In this document: piece by piece, positions 8,289 through 16,813 of the stretch
Numbering within the stretch: position 1 is the stretch's first letter
Layout: each line of letters opens with the position of its first letter
Source: Arenibaculum pallidiluteum
GTDB taxonomy: Bacteria > Pseudomonadota > Alphaproteobacteria > Azospirillales > Azospirillaceae
Assembly: GCF_017355985.1 (NCBI RefSeq)
Contig: NZ_JAFIQU010000004.1
Location: 1-64,000, forward strand
Reading direction: 5' to 3'
DNA: 64,000 nt
Position numbers and translations under genes: made by a program
The notes under the pieces: model-generated
Seen by the model: only the letters and a program-made list of their open reading frames with translations
What the model was told of the DNA's origin: nothing
Database searches by the model: none

Positions 8289-9331
8289 CAGATCGTCTCC
8301 GTCACCTTGCGAAGGTTCGGCGGGGTGTCCGGGTCCTGGCCGCGCATCCGCGCCAGCTCGTGCACGGCGAGATAGAAGCTCTGCAGGGCCGCCAGTGGCG
8401 CCGTCTCCGCCGGAAGGCCCGGCACGCTTGGCAGAAGCGTTGCCCCCTCCAGGCCGGCCTCCGTTGTCATGACCGGGGCGCCCAGTCCGAGCATGCGCTC
8501 GATCACCGCGCGGGTGTTGGGGGCGGCGGCGTCCGGCTGCGTCAGCGCGAGGACCGGGAATCCGGGCCCCACCAGCGCAAGCGGACCGTGCGCGACCTCC
8601 GCGGCCGAGAATGCCTCGGCATGCAGGCGGCATGTCTCCTTGAACTTCAGCGCGACCTCGAGGGCCGCGCCATAGCCGATGCCGCGCCCGATGACGTAGA
8701 GTCCGGTCGCGCCCGCCAGCTGGAGGAGCGCGGGCTGCCAGTCGCATTTCTGGGCTCCGGCCAGCGCCTCGGGAAGCGCCGACAGCGCGGCGAGCAGTCG
8801 CGCATCATCCTGCCAGTGCGCGACGAGCTGCAGAAAGGCCGCGAACGAGGCGATGCACGACTTCGTCGCGGCGACGCTGCGCTCGGGCCCGGCGGACAGG
8901 GGCATGCAATGGTCGCAAAGCCTGGAGAGCGGAGAGTCCTCGGCATTGACGATCCCGACGACCAGCGCGCCGCCCCTGCGGGCCGTCTCGACCAGGCTCA
9001 GCAGGTCCGGGCTGCGGCCGGACTGCGAGACCGCCACGAACAGGGCGCCTGCGAGATCGAGCCGGCCGGAATAGACGGAGGCGACCGAAGGTCCGATCGA
9101 GGCGACGGCCAGGCCCAGATGGGTCTCGATCAGATACTTGCCATAGGCCGAGGCATGGTCGGAGCTGCCACGCGCGCAGGTCACCACGAAGCGCGGCTGC
9201 CGGCGGCGCAGCTCGGCGCCAAGGGCCGCGAAGGCGGCTCCGCAACGCTCTGTCTGTCGCGCGACCGCGTCCGGCGCCTCGGCGGCTTCCAGCGCCATCA
9301 GGGGAAGGGATGGGGGCGAGGTGTCGGTCAT
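8288..9331 (-). CDS. nagB-II: SIS-domain glucosamine-6-phosphate deaminase (NagB-II type)
   Basis: This 347-residue protein with two SIS domains resembles the isomerase half of GlmS and lacks the glutaminase domain. It should deaminate/isomerise GlcN-6-P to fructose-6-P and ammonia, closing the pathway into glycolysis. Motifs are VTCARGSSDHASAYGKYL (sugar-phosphate loop), VAVSQSGRSPDLL and YVIGRGIGYGAALEVALKFKE, with a C-terminal LAVHELARMRGQDPDTP typical of the GlmS family. The ATG at 9331 follows AGAAAGG; a start at 9391 is possible but has no such signal. It is the first gene of the nagB-nagA pair, with two ATACCA sites upstream. Confidence 0.85.
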   Translation of the reverse strand: MTDTSPPSLPLMALEAAEAPDAVARQTERCGAAFAALGAELRRRQPRFVVTCARGSSDHASAYGKYLIETHLGLAVASIGPSVASVYSGRLDLAGALFVAVSQSGRSPDLLSLVETARRGGALVVGIVNAEDSPLSRLCDHCMPLSAGPERSVAATKSCIASFAAFLQLVAHWQDDARLLAALSALPEALAGAQKCDWQPALLQLAGATGLYVIGRGIGYGAALEVALKFKETCRLHAEAFSAAEVAHGPLALVGPGFPVLALTQPDAAAPNTRAVIERMLGLGAPVMTTEAGLEGATLLPSVPGLPAETAPLAALQSFYLAVHELARMRGQDPDTPPNLRKVTETI

Positions 9332-9573
9332 GGCCTTTCTCTCGCTGTCGAGCTGGTGACGGCCGGCGCGCAGGAGGCGGAAAGGGCTCACTGCCGCAGT
9401 GGCAGCAGCATACCAAGATAAGACCTCTGTCGCAATCCGGCGGACCGTGACAGAACCACGTTAATACCAGATGTAATGAAGCAACTGGCCCCGCCCAGCC
9501 GTGCATGATGCGAACGCGCGGCAAAGGGCCGGCGCGCCGCCGCGCGCCGGCAAGGTCGGAGTGCTGAGCGAGG
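9332..9573. other. Control region of nagB-II/nagA and end of the glycan operon
   Basis: No gene is seen. The part nearest nagB-II (9400-9480) is AT-richer than its surroundings and holds the two ATACCA sites listed separately. The part near 9500-9573 is GC-rich with an imperfect inverted GGCGCGCC-type repeat (around 9530-9550) that could act as a terminator for nothing obvious on the plus strand. Confidence 0.4.
9410..9469. promoter_or_regulatory. Candidate NagR operators upstream of nagB-II
   Basis: ATACCA occurs at 9410-9415 (GCATACCAAGAT) and again at 9464-9469 (TTAATACCAGATG). The second is the inverse of the CTGGTATTA found before the GntR gene. Their spacing of 54 bases and position 80-140 bases before the nagB-II start fit a repressor or activator region shared with the murQ/nagR promoter. 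Confidence 0.48.
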
Positions 9574-11364
9574 TCAGGACGCCTTCAGATCGCCGATATC
9601 GATCTCGTCCAGCGACAGGCCGCCGGCCTGGAGGCGCCAGAGGCTGTCGAAGATGCCGCCGTGCCTGCGCAGCTCCATCGGGGCGCCGTCCTCGACGACA
9701 TGCCCCTCGACCATGACGATCACGCGGTCGAAGGATGCGACCGTCGACAGCCGGTGGGCCACGGCAACCACCGTGCGGCCCTGCATCAGCTTTCGAAGCC
9801 CGAGCTGAATCTCCAGCTCGGATTCGGTGTCGAGGGCCGAGGTCGCCTCGTCCAGGATCAAGATCGGGGCATCCTTCAGGAAGGCGCGCGCGATGCCAAT
9901 GCGCTGCCGTTGGCCGCCCGACAGCATCACACCGCGCTCGCCGACCTGGGTGTCATATCCCTGGGGCAGTCCTCGGATGAAGGCGTCTGCATAGGCGTGG
10001 CGCGCAGCCTCGTAGACTTCTTCATCGGTCGCATCGGGCCGGCCGTAGCGGATGTTCTCCATCACCGATCGGTGGAACAGCGGGATTTCCTGCGGGACGA
10101 CGGCGATGGCGGCCCGAAGGCTGTCCTGGGACACGGCGGCGATGGGCTGGCCATCCACCAGGATCTGCCCCATCGACGGGTCGTCCAGGCGCTGGATCAG
10201 GCCCACCAGCGTCGACTTTCCGGCGCCCGACGGCCCGACGAGACCGACGCGCTGGCCCGGCCGGATGCGCAGGGAGAACCCGTTGAATATCTGGCGTCCG
10301 TCGGGATAGGCGTAGGTGACGTTCCGGAACTCGATCGCACCACCGCGCCGCACGAAGGCCGGCGCATTTGGGCGGTCGGTGACGCCGTGCGGCTGTCCGA
10401 TCACCCGCAGCGTCTCCGAGATCAGGCCCAGGCTCTGGGTGCTGCCGACCAGCGCGAAGGCGAGATCGCGGGATCCGTGCAGAATCCGGAAGGTGAGGGT
10501 GCTGACGACCACCACGTCTCCTGGCGTGATGGTGCCGCGGCTCCAAAGCGTCACCGCCCAGATCAGCATGCCGGTTGCCATCAGCCACAGGCAGATGTCA
10601 TGCAGCACGCGCGTCTTCTCGAGATACATCCAGCTCCGGCGCTGCGTGTCCGCCTCCTGGGCGAACTTCCTCGCGAGACGGTCCCGCTCGCGGTTGCGTG
10701 CCGAGAAAGCCTTCACCGCCCAGGTGTTCCCGACAATGTCAACGAGCTCGCCGCCGACATAGGAGGCCTGCTCGGCATAGGTCCGGTGGAAATTGCGACC
10801 CCACAGCGCCAAGATGGCGATGGCTGCGGCCACCAGGGCGACGAAAGCGACGAGCGCCACTGCCATCTGCCAATGGACCGTGCTCAGCACGATCACCGCG
10901 CCCACGAAGTCGGTGCAGGGCGGCAGGATGTTCCAGGTGAATGTGTTGATCAGGCCACCCACCGCTCCGGCGGTTGCCGTGATCCGGTTCCCGAGGGCCC
11001 CGGAGAAATGCTCGGCGAAGAAGCGCTGCGCGTGGCCGATGAGATGGTCGAAGAGATCCAGGCGGATGTCGACGCCCGTCGACACCACGGTGCGGCAGCA
11101 CAGCCATCCGTTCAGCCGCCAGAGCATGTTCTCGGCGCCGATCAGCACGATGAAGACGATCAGGGGCGACCAGACCAACGCTGCAGCGCGATCGGGCGTC
11201 GCCATGGCGTCAACCAGCAGCTTCATGGCGTACTGGAGCGCGACAGCACAGGCCGACGCGCCTGCGCCGATCAGGAGCAGGCCCAGGAAGTGCCCAGGCC
11301 GCCGCCGCACATAGTGCAGCAGGAAGCTGGCCGAGCGCCTCAGATAGCGGGGGGCGGCTGACAT
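9574..11364 (-). CDS. MsbA-type ABC exporter, probably for a glycan or glycolipid
   Basis: This 596-residue half-transporter has an N-terminal six-helix membrane domain (about 1-320) and a C-terminal ATPase. It carries Walker A GPSGAGKST, a Q-loop in VVPQEIPLFH, signature MLSGGQRQRIGIARA, Walker B ILILDEATSALD and switch histidine VAVAHRLST. All catalytic residues are intact, so a homodimer would be active. It lies last in the leftward operon after a glycosyltransferase, UDP-galactopyranose mutase and glycosidase, 50 bases after the last of these. That context suggests export of a saccharide or lipid-linked glycan, as for NdvA-like exporters. The substrate is inferred from context only. Confidence 0.82.
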   Translation of the reverse strand: MSAAPRYLRRSASFLLHYVRRRPGHFLGLLLIGAGASACAVALQYAMKLLVDAMATPDRAAALVWSPLIVFIVLIGAENMLWRLNGWLCCRTVVSTGVDIRLDLFDHLIGHAQRFFAEHFSGALGNRITATAGAVGGLINTFTWNILPPCTDFVGAVIVLSTVHWQMAVALVAFVALVAAAIAILALWGRNFHRTYAEQASYVGGELVDIVGNTWAVKAFSARNRERDRLARKFAQEADTQRRSWMYLEKTRVLHDICLWLMATGMLIWAVTLWSRGTITPGDVVVVSTLTFRILHGSRDLAFALVGSTQSLGLISETLRVIGQPHGVTDRPNAPAFVRRGGAIEFRNVTYAYPDGRQIFNGFSLRIRPGQRVGLVGPSGAGKSTLVGLIQRLDDPSMGQILVDGQPIAAVSQDSLRAAIAVVPQEIPLFHRSVMENIRYGRPDATDEEVYEAARHAYADAFIRGLPQGYDTQVGERGVMLSGGQRQRIGIARAFLKDAPILILDEATSALDTESELEIQLGLRKLMQGRTVVAVAHRLSTVASFDRVIVMVEGHVVEDGAPMELRRHGGIFDSLWRLQAGGLSLDEIDIGDLKAS

Positions 11365-11414
11365 CGGGAGCTGTCCTCGCGGCAGGGCATGCAGGAGATT
11401 TCGGAAGCCGGTCG

Positions 11415-12563
11415 TCAGCTAGCGGCAGCGCCGGAAAGCTGCCAGGGGGGCGCTGCCTCCATGGCTCGCTCCAGGGCGTGGCGTTGCCGCGCCAGTTCCT
11501 CCGCCAGCGGGGCATGAACCGGTCGCTGACCGGTCTCGTCAAGGTTGCCGTAAAGCCCGACCGGGCAATGCCGGTCGTCGGTCCAGCCGGGATAATCCAG
11601 CACGGGGTAGAGGCAGATGCCCTCGACCGGGATGCCGATGGCGCGCGCCGCGCCAACCTCTCCCGCGACATAGCGTAGCCAGGGTGCCCGGGCGTCGCCC
11701 TCGGCCCCCGTTTCCGCGATCAGGATCGGCCGCTCGTAGCGGCGGTGCACCTCCGCCAGCATTTCGCGGAACCGACGGTAGTGCGGATCGCCCAGAGGAA
11801 TGGTGCCGCCGCCGTGGAACCACTGGTTGTCGGAATAGAAATTGAGCCCGATGATGTCGAGATATTCGGGCCGTCCGCCGAGCCCGGGCCAGACGCGGCC
11901 CGAAACCATGTCCCAGGCCTCGTACTGGGCAAGCCGGTAGTTCTCGGCGTCGCGCGCATCCCGCGGGCGGTCGGGCCGCGCCCGGACATTGATCACTGGG
12001 TCGACCTGCACGATGCGGGCACGGGGATCCACGTCGCGCACCGCCTGGACGCCGGCGATGAACGCCCGCACGAGTTGGTGCTTGAGTTCGAAACCTCGGC
12101 CCCTGCCCATGGGGTTGAAGCGCGCCTGATCGCCTCCTGCCCAGGCCCAGTAGGAGATCTCGTTCACAGGGCAGTAGAACGGCACAGCGTCGGTCTCGTC
12201 GCGGATCACGATCGCCGCCGCGGCCGCGAAACGCCGGAAGCGCTCGACGAACTCGGGGTGCCAGATGTCCAGGTCGTCGGGCCAGCCGTAATGGCAGAGA
12301 TCCCAGATCACCTGAACGCCCGCCTCGCGCGCCGCCCGCACCATGGGCAGCAGGCTGGACCAGTCGTAACGGCCGGGCGATGTCTCGATCAGGTGCCAGC
12401 GCAACCCGTCTCGGACACTCCGGATCCCGTGCTCGGTCATGAGACGGTAATCGGCCGCTGCCACCCGGTCGTGGCTCGTCGCCGCGATCAGGTCGAGGCG
12501 ACGGCCATCCGCCCGGCGATGGGTCGAGCACTCGAACCCGCCCAGGAAGAAGCTCTCGAACAT
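11415..12563 (-). CDS. Clan-A glycoside hydrolase-like protein
   Basis: This 382-residue protein resembles the TIM-barrel beta-glucosidase-like proteins found with glycosyltransferases. Its core begins FFLGGFECSTHRR. The candidate acid/base glutamate is in CPVNEISYWAW and the candidate nucleophile is in ILIAETGAEG, the two positions expected for a clan GH-A enzyme. No signal peptide is seen, so it acts in the cytoplasm or is non-classically placed. ATG 12563 fits the conserved start. An in-frame ATG at 12623, three bases after the glf stop and with GGAAAG upstream, would add 20 residues and is also plausible. Its substrate is unknown; glycan trimming or transglycosylation are options. Confidence 0.7.
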   Translation of the reverse strand: MFESFFLGGFECSTHRRADGRRLDLIAATSHDRVAAADYRLMTEHGIRSVRDGLRWHLIETSPGRYDWSSLLPMVRAAREAGVQVIWDLCHYGWPDDLDIWHPEFVERFRRFAAAAAIVIRDETDAVPFYCPVNEISYWAWAGGDQARFNPMGRGRGFELKHQLVRAFIAGVQAVRDVDPRARIVQVDPVINVRARPDRPRDARDAENYRLAQYEAWDMVSGRVWPGLGGRPEYLDIIGLNFYSDNQWFHGGGTIPLGDPHYRRFREMLAEVHRRYERPILIAETGAEGDARAPWLRYVAGEVGAARAIGIPVEGICLYPVLDYPGWTDDRHCPVGLYGNLDETGQRPVHAPLAEELARQRHALERAMEAAPPWQLSGAAAS

Positions 12564-12626
12564 GCCAGGTGAGTCCCCTGTCCTCTCCGTCCCCGGGATC
12601 AAGGACCCGCGCTCCTCACGCATCGG

Positions 12627-13958
12627 TCACTTTCCCATATGGACGCGCTGCCCGGTAGGAAGGCCGCGGGCCAGCGCGGACATGGCGCGGGCGGCCTCAG
12701 CGGTGCCGTTGACGCGCTGGTCGGACTTGGCGAGCCGGGCGTAGGTCGCAAGCGCCTGGGCCACCACCTGGTCCATGTTGTAGTAGCGGTACGTCGCCAG
12801 CCGTCCGACGAAGGCCACGTCCGGGGTTGCATCGGCGAGTGCCTGGTACTTGCGGTAAAGCTCGGCGTTCTCCGGTCGCGGCACGGGATAGTAGGGATCG
12901 CCTTCGGCCGAGGGATACTCGTAGGTCACGCTGGTCCGCGCGTGGCGCTGGCCGGTCAGGTGCTTGTACTCGGTGATTCGCGTGTACGGGACGTCCTCGG
13001 ACGGGTAGTTCACGACGGCCACCGGCTGGAACTGCTCCTGGTCCACGGTCTCGTGCCGGAAGCGCAGCGAGCGGTAGGGAAGCTGTCCGTAGCGGTAGTC
13101 GAAATACTCGTCCACCGGTCCGGTGAAAATCAGCTTGTCATAGGCCACCTCGTTCCGGACCTCGCGGAAGTCGGTGTTCAGCATGATCTTGATGTTGGGA
13201 TGGTCGAGCATGTTCTCGAACATCCGCGTATATCCGTGCAACGGCATCTGCTGGAAGCTGTCGCCGAAATATCGGTCATCGGTATTGGTGCGCGTCGGCA
13301 CCCGCGCCGTGACGGATTTGTCGAGCTCCGACGGGTCGAGCCCCCACTGCTTGCGGGTATAGCCCCGGAAGAAGGTCTCGTAGAGCTCGCGCCCGACCTT
13401 GGAGATCACCACGTCCTCCGAGGTGCGGATCTCCTCCACGGGCTCGGCCCGGGAGGCCAGATAGGCTTCGGTCTCCGCCTCGTCGCGCAGGTCGAGCCCG
13501 TAGAGCAGGTTCAGCGTCGTGCGGTTGATGGGCATGGGGACGAGCTTGCGCCCGACCTGCGCCAGCACGCGGTGCTCGTAGGGTCGCCACTTTGTGAAGC
13601 GCGATAGGTATTCCGCCACGGCTGGCGAGTTGGTGTGGAAGATGTGCGGCCCGTAGCGGTGCACGAGCACGCCGGCATCATCGTAGTGATCATAGGCGTT
13701 GCCGGCGATGTGCGGTCGCCGGTCGACGACCAGCACCCGCTTGCCCGAGCCCGCGGCCAGCCGCTCCGCGAGGACGCTGCCTGCGAAGCCGGCCCCGACG
13801 ACGAGATAGTCGAAGCCGACGCGCCGCCCGATGGCCGGGGAATGCGGTCCGCTGCGGAGGATGGGACCCGCTCCGGAGCCACCATGGCTGCTGTCCGGCG
13901 CGCTCAGGCTCGGGGTGGGAATCGGTCCCGAGGGGGTGCCGGGGATCAGGCCGCGCAT
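12627..13958 (-). CDS. glf: UDP-galactopyranose mutase
   Basis: This 443-residue FAD enzyme interconverts UDP-galactopyranose and UDP-galactofuranose. The FAD-binding fold is at YLVVGAGFAGSVLAERLA (about residues 50-67). Family motifs are GPHIFHTNSPAVAEYL, YTRKQWGLDPSELD, RVPTRTNTDDRYF and, near the C-terminus, FVGRLATYRYYNMDQVV. The N-terminal ~45 residues are a Pro/Ser/Gly-rich extension absent from E. coli Glf. The ATG at 13958 has GGAG eight bases upstream and overlaps the end of the glycosyltransferase gene by 13 bases. Its presence implies galactofuranose in the glycan made here. Confidence 0.93.
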   Translation of the reverse strand: MRGLIPGTPSGPIPTPSLSAPDSSHGGSGAGPILRSGPHSPAIGRRVGFDYLVVGAGFAGSVLAERLAAGSGKRVLVVDRRPHIAGNAYDHYDDAGVLVHRYGPHIFHTNSPAVAEYLSRFTKWRPYEHRVLAQVGRKLVPMPINRTTLNLLYGLDLRDEAETEAYLASRAEPVEEIRTSEDVVISKVGRELYETFFRGYTRKQWGLDPSELDKSVTARVPTRTNTDDRYFGDSFQQMPLHGYTRMFENMLDHPNIKIMLNTDFREVRNEVAYDKLIFTGPVDEYFDYRYGQLPYRSLRFRHETVDQEQFQPVAVVNYPSEDVPYTRITEYKHLTGQRHARTSVTYEYPSAEGDPYYPVPRPENAELYRKYQALADATPDVAFVGRLATYRYYNMDQVVAQALATYARLAKSDQRVNGTAEAARAMSALARGLPTGQRVHMGK

Positions 13959-15157
13959 TCCATAAGCTCCTTCATCCGTGCCCAGGTGACGTCCCACGAC
14001 ATGCCGGCAAGCGCCCGATCGACCGGGCCCAGCCATGCCTCGGGACGCCGTGCGTCCTCAAGCGCCGCGCTGCAGGCGGCCACGAAGTCCTCCGGCGTCT
14101 CGGCGATCCTCACCAGGCCCGCATCGCCGTAGCCCCGGACCACATCGGTGATCGGGGTGGAGACGACCGGACGTCCCGCCGCGAGGTACTCCGGTGTCTT
14201 GGTCGGGCTGATGAAGCGGGTGGATTCGTTCCGCGCGAAGGGCAGCAACGCCACGTCCCAACCGGAGAGATATCCGGGAAGTTCCTCGTACAGCTTGGGG
14301 CCGAGATAGTGGATGTTTTCGCGCCGGGGCAGGTCCGCGGGATCGATCTTCACTACCGGCCCGACCAGCACGATCTGCCAGTCGGGCCGAAGGTCGGCGA
14401 GGGCGCCGATCAGCGCGATGTCGAGCCGCTCGTCGATGACGCCGTAGAAGCCCAGGCGCGGATGGGGGATCCCCGCCTGGTCCTCCGGCTCGGGCCGGCT
14501 TTGCTCCCTGGCCGCCGAAAAATGGCGGACATCGACGCTGCTCGGGAAGGCGTGAACGTTGGCATGGAGGTGGCGCTTGGCCTCGTAGAGGCTGACGCCG
14601 CCGGTGAAGACCAGGTCGGCCCGTTGCAGCAGCCGGCGCTCGCGCTCCACGAGCTCGGGCGGCGCGCCGCGGAAGGCCGAGAGCTCGTCCATGCAGTCGT
14701 AGACGACCAGCGACGCCTTCACGTGCTCGGTGAAGGGCAGCATCATCGGCGAGTAGTACCAGAGGATCGGATCCTCGATGCCCTCGCTGCGAATGAATCC
14801 ATCGAATAGGAAGCGCTGAACGCGCTCCACGTCGGGCCCCTGGATCCATCCGGGGATCCTGGGCACCGCCACCTCGACGCCGCCATGCCCTTCCTGGACG
14901 TCGAGCCATGGCTGCGCCGCGTCGGTGGGTGCCGGCTCTTCGAAGAAGATCACGCGATGCGCCGCGGCAAAGCGCTCCATCAGATGCTGGGGTCGCTGGT
15001 AGACGAAGTTCCAGCGAAGGTGGGAAAGGCAGATCAGGACCTGCTCGGCCTGACCTTGTCGGGGGACCGCGCCGCTGGCGCGGGGGGCGTCGGAGGTTTG
15101 GATCGTGTGTCCGCGAAGCCTTCTGATGTCAACCTGGTCGGCGCCAGCCCAGCTCAT
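13946..15157 (-). CDS. GT-B glycosyltransferase
   Basis: This 403-residue protein has the two-lobed GT-B pattern. The N-terminal lobe starts at VLICLSHLRWNFVYQRPQHL. The C-terminal donor-binding lobe has LGFYGVIDERLD, WQIVLVGPVVKIDP and the donor-loop motif ISPTKTPEYLAAGRPVVSTP. LRW..VYQRPQHL proteins commonly sit beside glf, which supports a role in transferring galactofuranose or another sugar; the actual donor is not proven. The ATG at 15157 follows GAGGAG at good spacing. It is the first gene of the leftward glycan operon. Confidence 0.83.
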   Translation of the reverse strand: MSWAGADQVDIRRLRGHTIQTSDAPRASGAVPRQGQAEQVLICLSHLRWNFVYQRPQHLMERFAAAHRVIFFEEPAPTDAAQPWLDVQEGHGGVEVAVPRIPGWIQGPDVERVQRFLFDGFIRSEGIEDPILWYYSPMMLPFTEHVKASLVVYDCMDELSAFRGAPPELVERERRLLQRADLVFTGGVSLYEAKRHLHANVHAFPSSVDVRHFSAAREQSRPEPEDQAGIPHPRLGFYGVIDERLDIALIGALADLRPDWQIVLVGPVVKIDPADLPRRENIHYLGPKLYEELPGYLSGWDVALLPFARNESTRFISPTKTPEYLAAGRPVVSTPITDVVRGYGDAGLVRIAETPEDFVAACSAALEDARRPEAWLGPVDRALAGMSWDVTWARMKELMECAA

Positions 15158-15758
15158 GAAGCTCCTCTCCCTGCGAATACCGCAGCCGCAAGCATCTTGC
15201 CCTCCACTGCCCGCATGACGCGGCTGGGCGCAGTCGGCCTCAACCGGGAACCGTCCCGTTCTGAAGTCGGCGTCAGCAGTCCAATGGTTGAGTTTGAGGC
15301 TGCGGAGTGATCTGAAAGAATGCCGTTAAAACCCCGCCTGGCCTTGTTCGCTGCCGTTCCTGATGGGAGTATGTCGCCGGTGCGGGTTGCATCTTGTCGT
15401 TTGTGGAAGTGCTAGGACGCATCATACCCTGCGCGTGAATTCCACTGTCGGTTGCGCCCCACCACGAGAGCGCTACACGAACACCCAATGCGCCCAAGCC
15501 TGTTGCAAACGGTCCGTGTCGAGGAGCATGGAGGCCACACGTGGGATGGAGATGCCTCTCGCAAAGCGCAATACGCACTTCTTTCGTGTAGTTAATCCGC
15601 CTGCCGGACATCCGTCAGCGTAAAAAGTATCGAATAACATTTTGCGCCGCGCGATTTTGCCTATACAAAATACGCAGGCATGTGCCCGGCCCCGGCGGTA
15701 TGGCGCCGGGGCGATCATCGCATTGCCGATCGTGGCCCATTGCGGGAGCGTTGAGAGC
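15158..15758. other. Long intergenic region with divergent promoters
   Basis: About 600 bases separate the leftward glycan operon from the rightward betaine/lyase operon. The region is clearly AT-richer than its neighbours. Open frames exist on both strands between 15273 and 15769, but none has a Shine-Dalgarno or recognisable product. The notable element is a palindrome at 15654-15671. I see no RNA gene. Confidence 0.45.
15654..15671. promoter_or_regulatory. Palindromic candidate operator before the lyase operon
   Basis: ATTTTG-CCTATA-CAAAAT is a perfect 6-bp inverted repeat, flanked by GCG and (after one base) CGC, which extends the symmetry. It lies about 90 bases before the first gene of the rightward operon. 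The TATACAAAAT half resembles sites of FadR/FCD-type GntR regulators. No regulator gene is adjacent, so the cognate protein is unknown. Confidence 0.4.
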
Positions 15759-16760
15759 GTGCGGCCCATCTACATCTCCTATCTGAACCGCCTCGACATC
15801 GAGGAGCTGAAGCTCGATGACGACGAGATCCTCCGCGCCGTCGAGGCAAGCCTGGCCGCCCAGGGGCGAGGCGAGACCGTGATCGAGCCGCGGGTCCATC
15901 TGGAGCCCGGTGTGGCGCGCGGGCATTTCAACGTGCTGCGCGGCGCCATCAGGGAGCCGATCGATTCCGCCGGCGTGAAGGTCGTCGGCGACTTCGTCGA
16001 CAACTACACGCTCGGCCTGCCGTCCGAGCTTGCGGTCCTGCTGCTGTTCGATCCCCACACCGGCATTCCGAAGGCCTTCCTCGACGCCAGCGGCATCACA
16101 GACATGCGCACCGGGGCCGTGACCGCAATCGGGGCCAAGCACCTCGCCCGCGCAGGATCGAAGGTCCTCGGCCACATCGGTGCCCGGGGCACCGCCTACT
16201 GGAATGTCCGCCTCCTCGACCGGCTGTTCGGCTTCGACGAGATCCGGGTCCATTCACGACGGCCAGAGAGCCGGAATGCCTTCGCCGAGCGGCTGAGCCG
16301 GGATCTCGGCAAACCCGTCGTCGCGACGGAGGACTGGCGGAGCTGCGTCGAAGGCGCGGATATCGTGGTCGAGGCGTCCCGCCTCGTGCAGCCGGAACCG
16401 CTTCTCAGGACCGAGTGGATCAAGAAAGGGGCTCTCGTCGTCCCCTACGGCACGATGAGCGCCGTCGAACTCTCCCTGACCGACATCATGACGAAGGTCG
16501 TCGTCGACGACTGGGGGCAATGCCGGACGGGGAAGTTCGGCAGCCTCCGCGCCCATGTGGAGACGGGAAGGCTCACCGATGCGACGCTCCATGGGGAGCT
16601 CGGCCAGATCGTGGCAGGCTCCAGGCCCGGACGCGAGAGCGAGGACGAGACCAACCTGTTCTGGCACCGCGGCCTCTCGCTTTCAGACATCGCGCTGGGC
16701 CACGCGATGCTGGAGAAGGCCGAACGCATGGGCATCGGCCAGCGCCTTCGCTTCGCCTGA
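15759..16760 (+). CDS. Ornithine cyclodeaminase/mu-crystallin family enzyme
   Basis: This 333-residue NAD(P)-dependent enzyme is of the OCD/mu-crystallin family, whose members act on imines and amino acids. Visible motifs are DASGITDMRTGAVTAIGAKHLARAGSK (first 20 residues match the family core) and a Rossmann segment starting LGHIGARGTAYW, with VHSRRPES as the second-strand end. GTG 15759 is chosen because GGGAG lies ten bases before it and VRPIYISYLN matches the start of relatives; an ATG at 15642 would include the promoter palindrome. It begins an operon with a quaternary-amine-type importer and a HAL-like lyase. The reaction is unknown; oxidation or deamination of a downstream product is plausible. 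Confidence 0.75.
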   Translation: MRPIYISYLNRLDIEELKLDDDEILRAVEASLAAQGRGETVIEPRVHLEPGVARGHFNVLRGAIREPIDSAGVKVVGDFVDNYTLGLPSELAVLLLFDPHTGIPKAFLDASGITDMRTGAVTAIGAKHLARAGSKVLGHIGARGTAYWNVRLLDRLFGFDEIRVHSRRPESRNAFAERLSRDLGKPVVATEDWRSCVEGADIVVEASRLVQPEPLLRTEWIKKGALVVPYGTMSAVELSLTDIMTKVVVDDWGQCRTGKFGSLRAHVETGRLTDATLHGELGQIVAGSRPGRESEDETNLFWHRGLSLSDIALGHAMLEKAERMGIGQRLRFA

Positions 16761-16813
16761 GTTTGTGGATTTCCACCGACGGGTTCGACAACAAGAGCAG
16801 AGAGGACAGCGCG

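Noticed and set aside
15273-15623. Overlapping open frames on both strands in the 600-base intergenic region
   Set aside because: No Shine-Dalgarno, odd residue composition and no recognisable product; they are in AT-richer, probably regulatory DNA.
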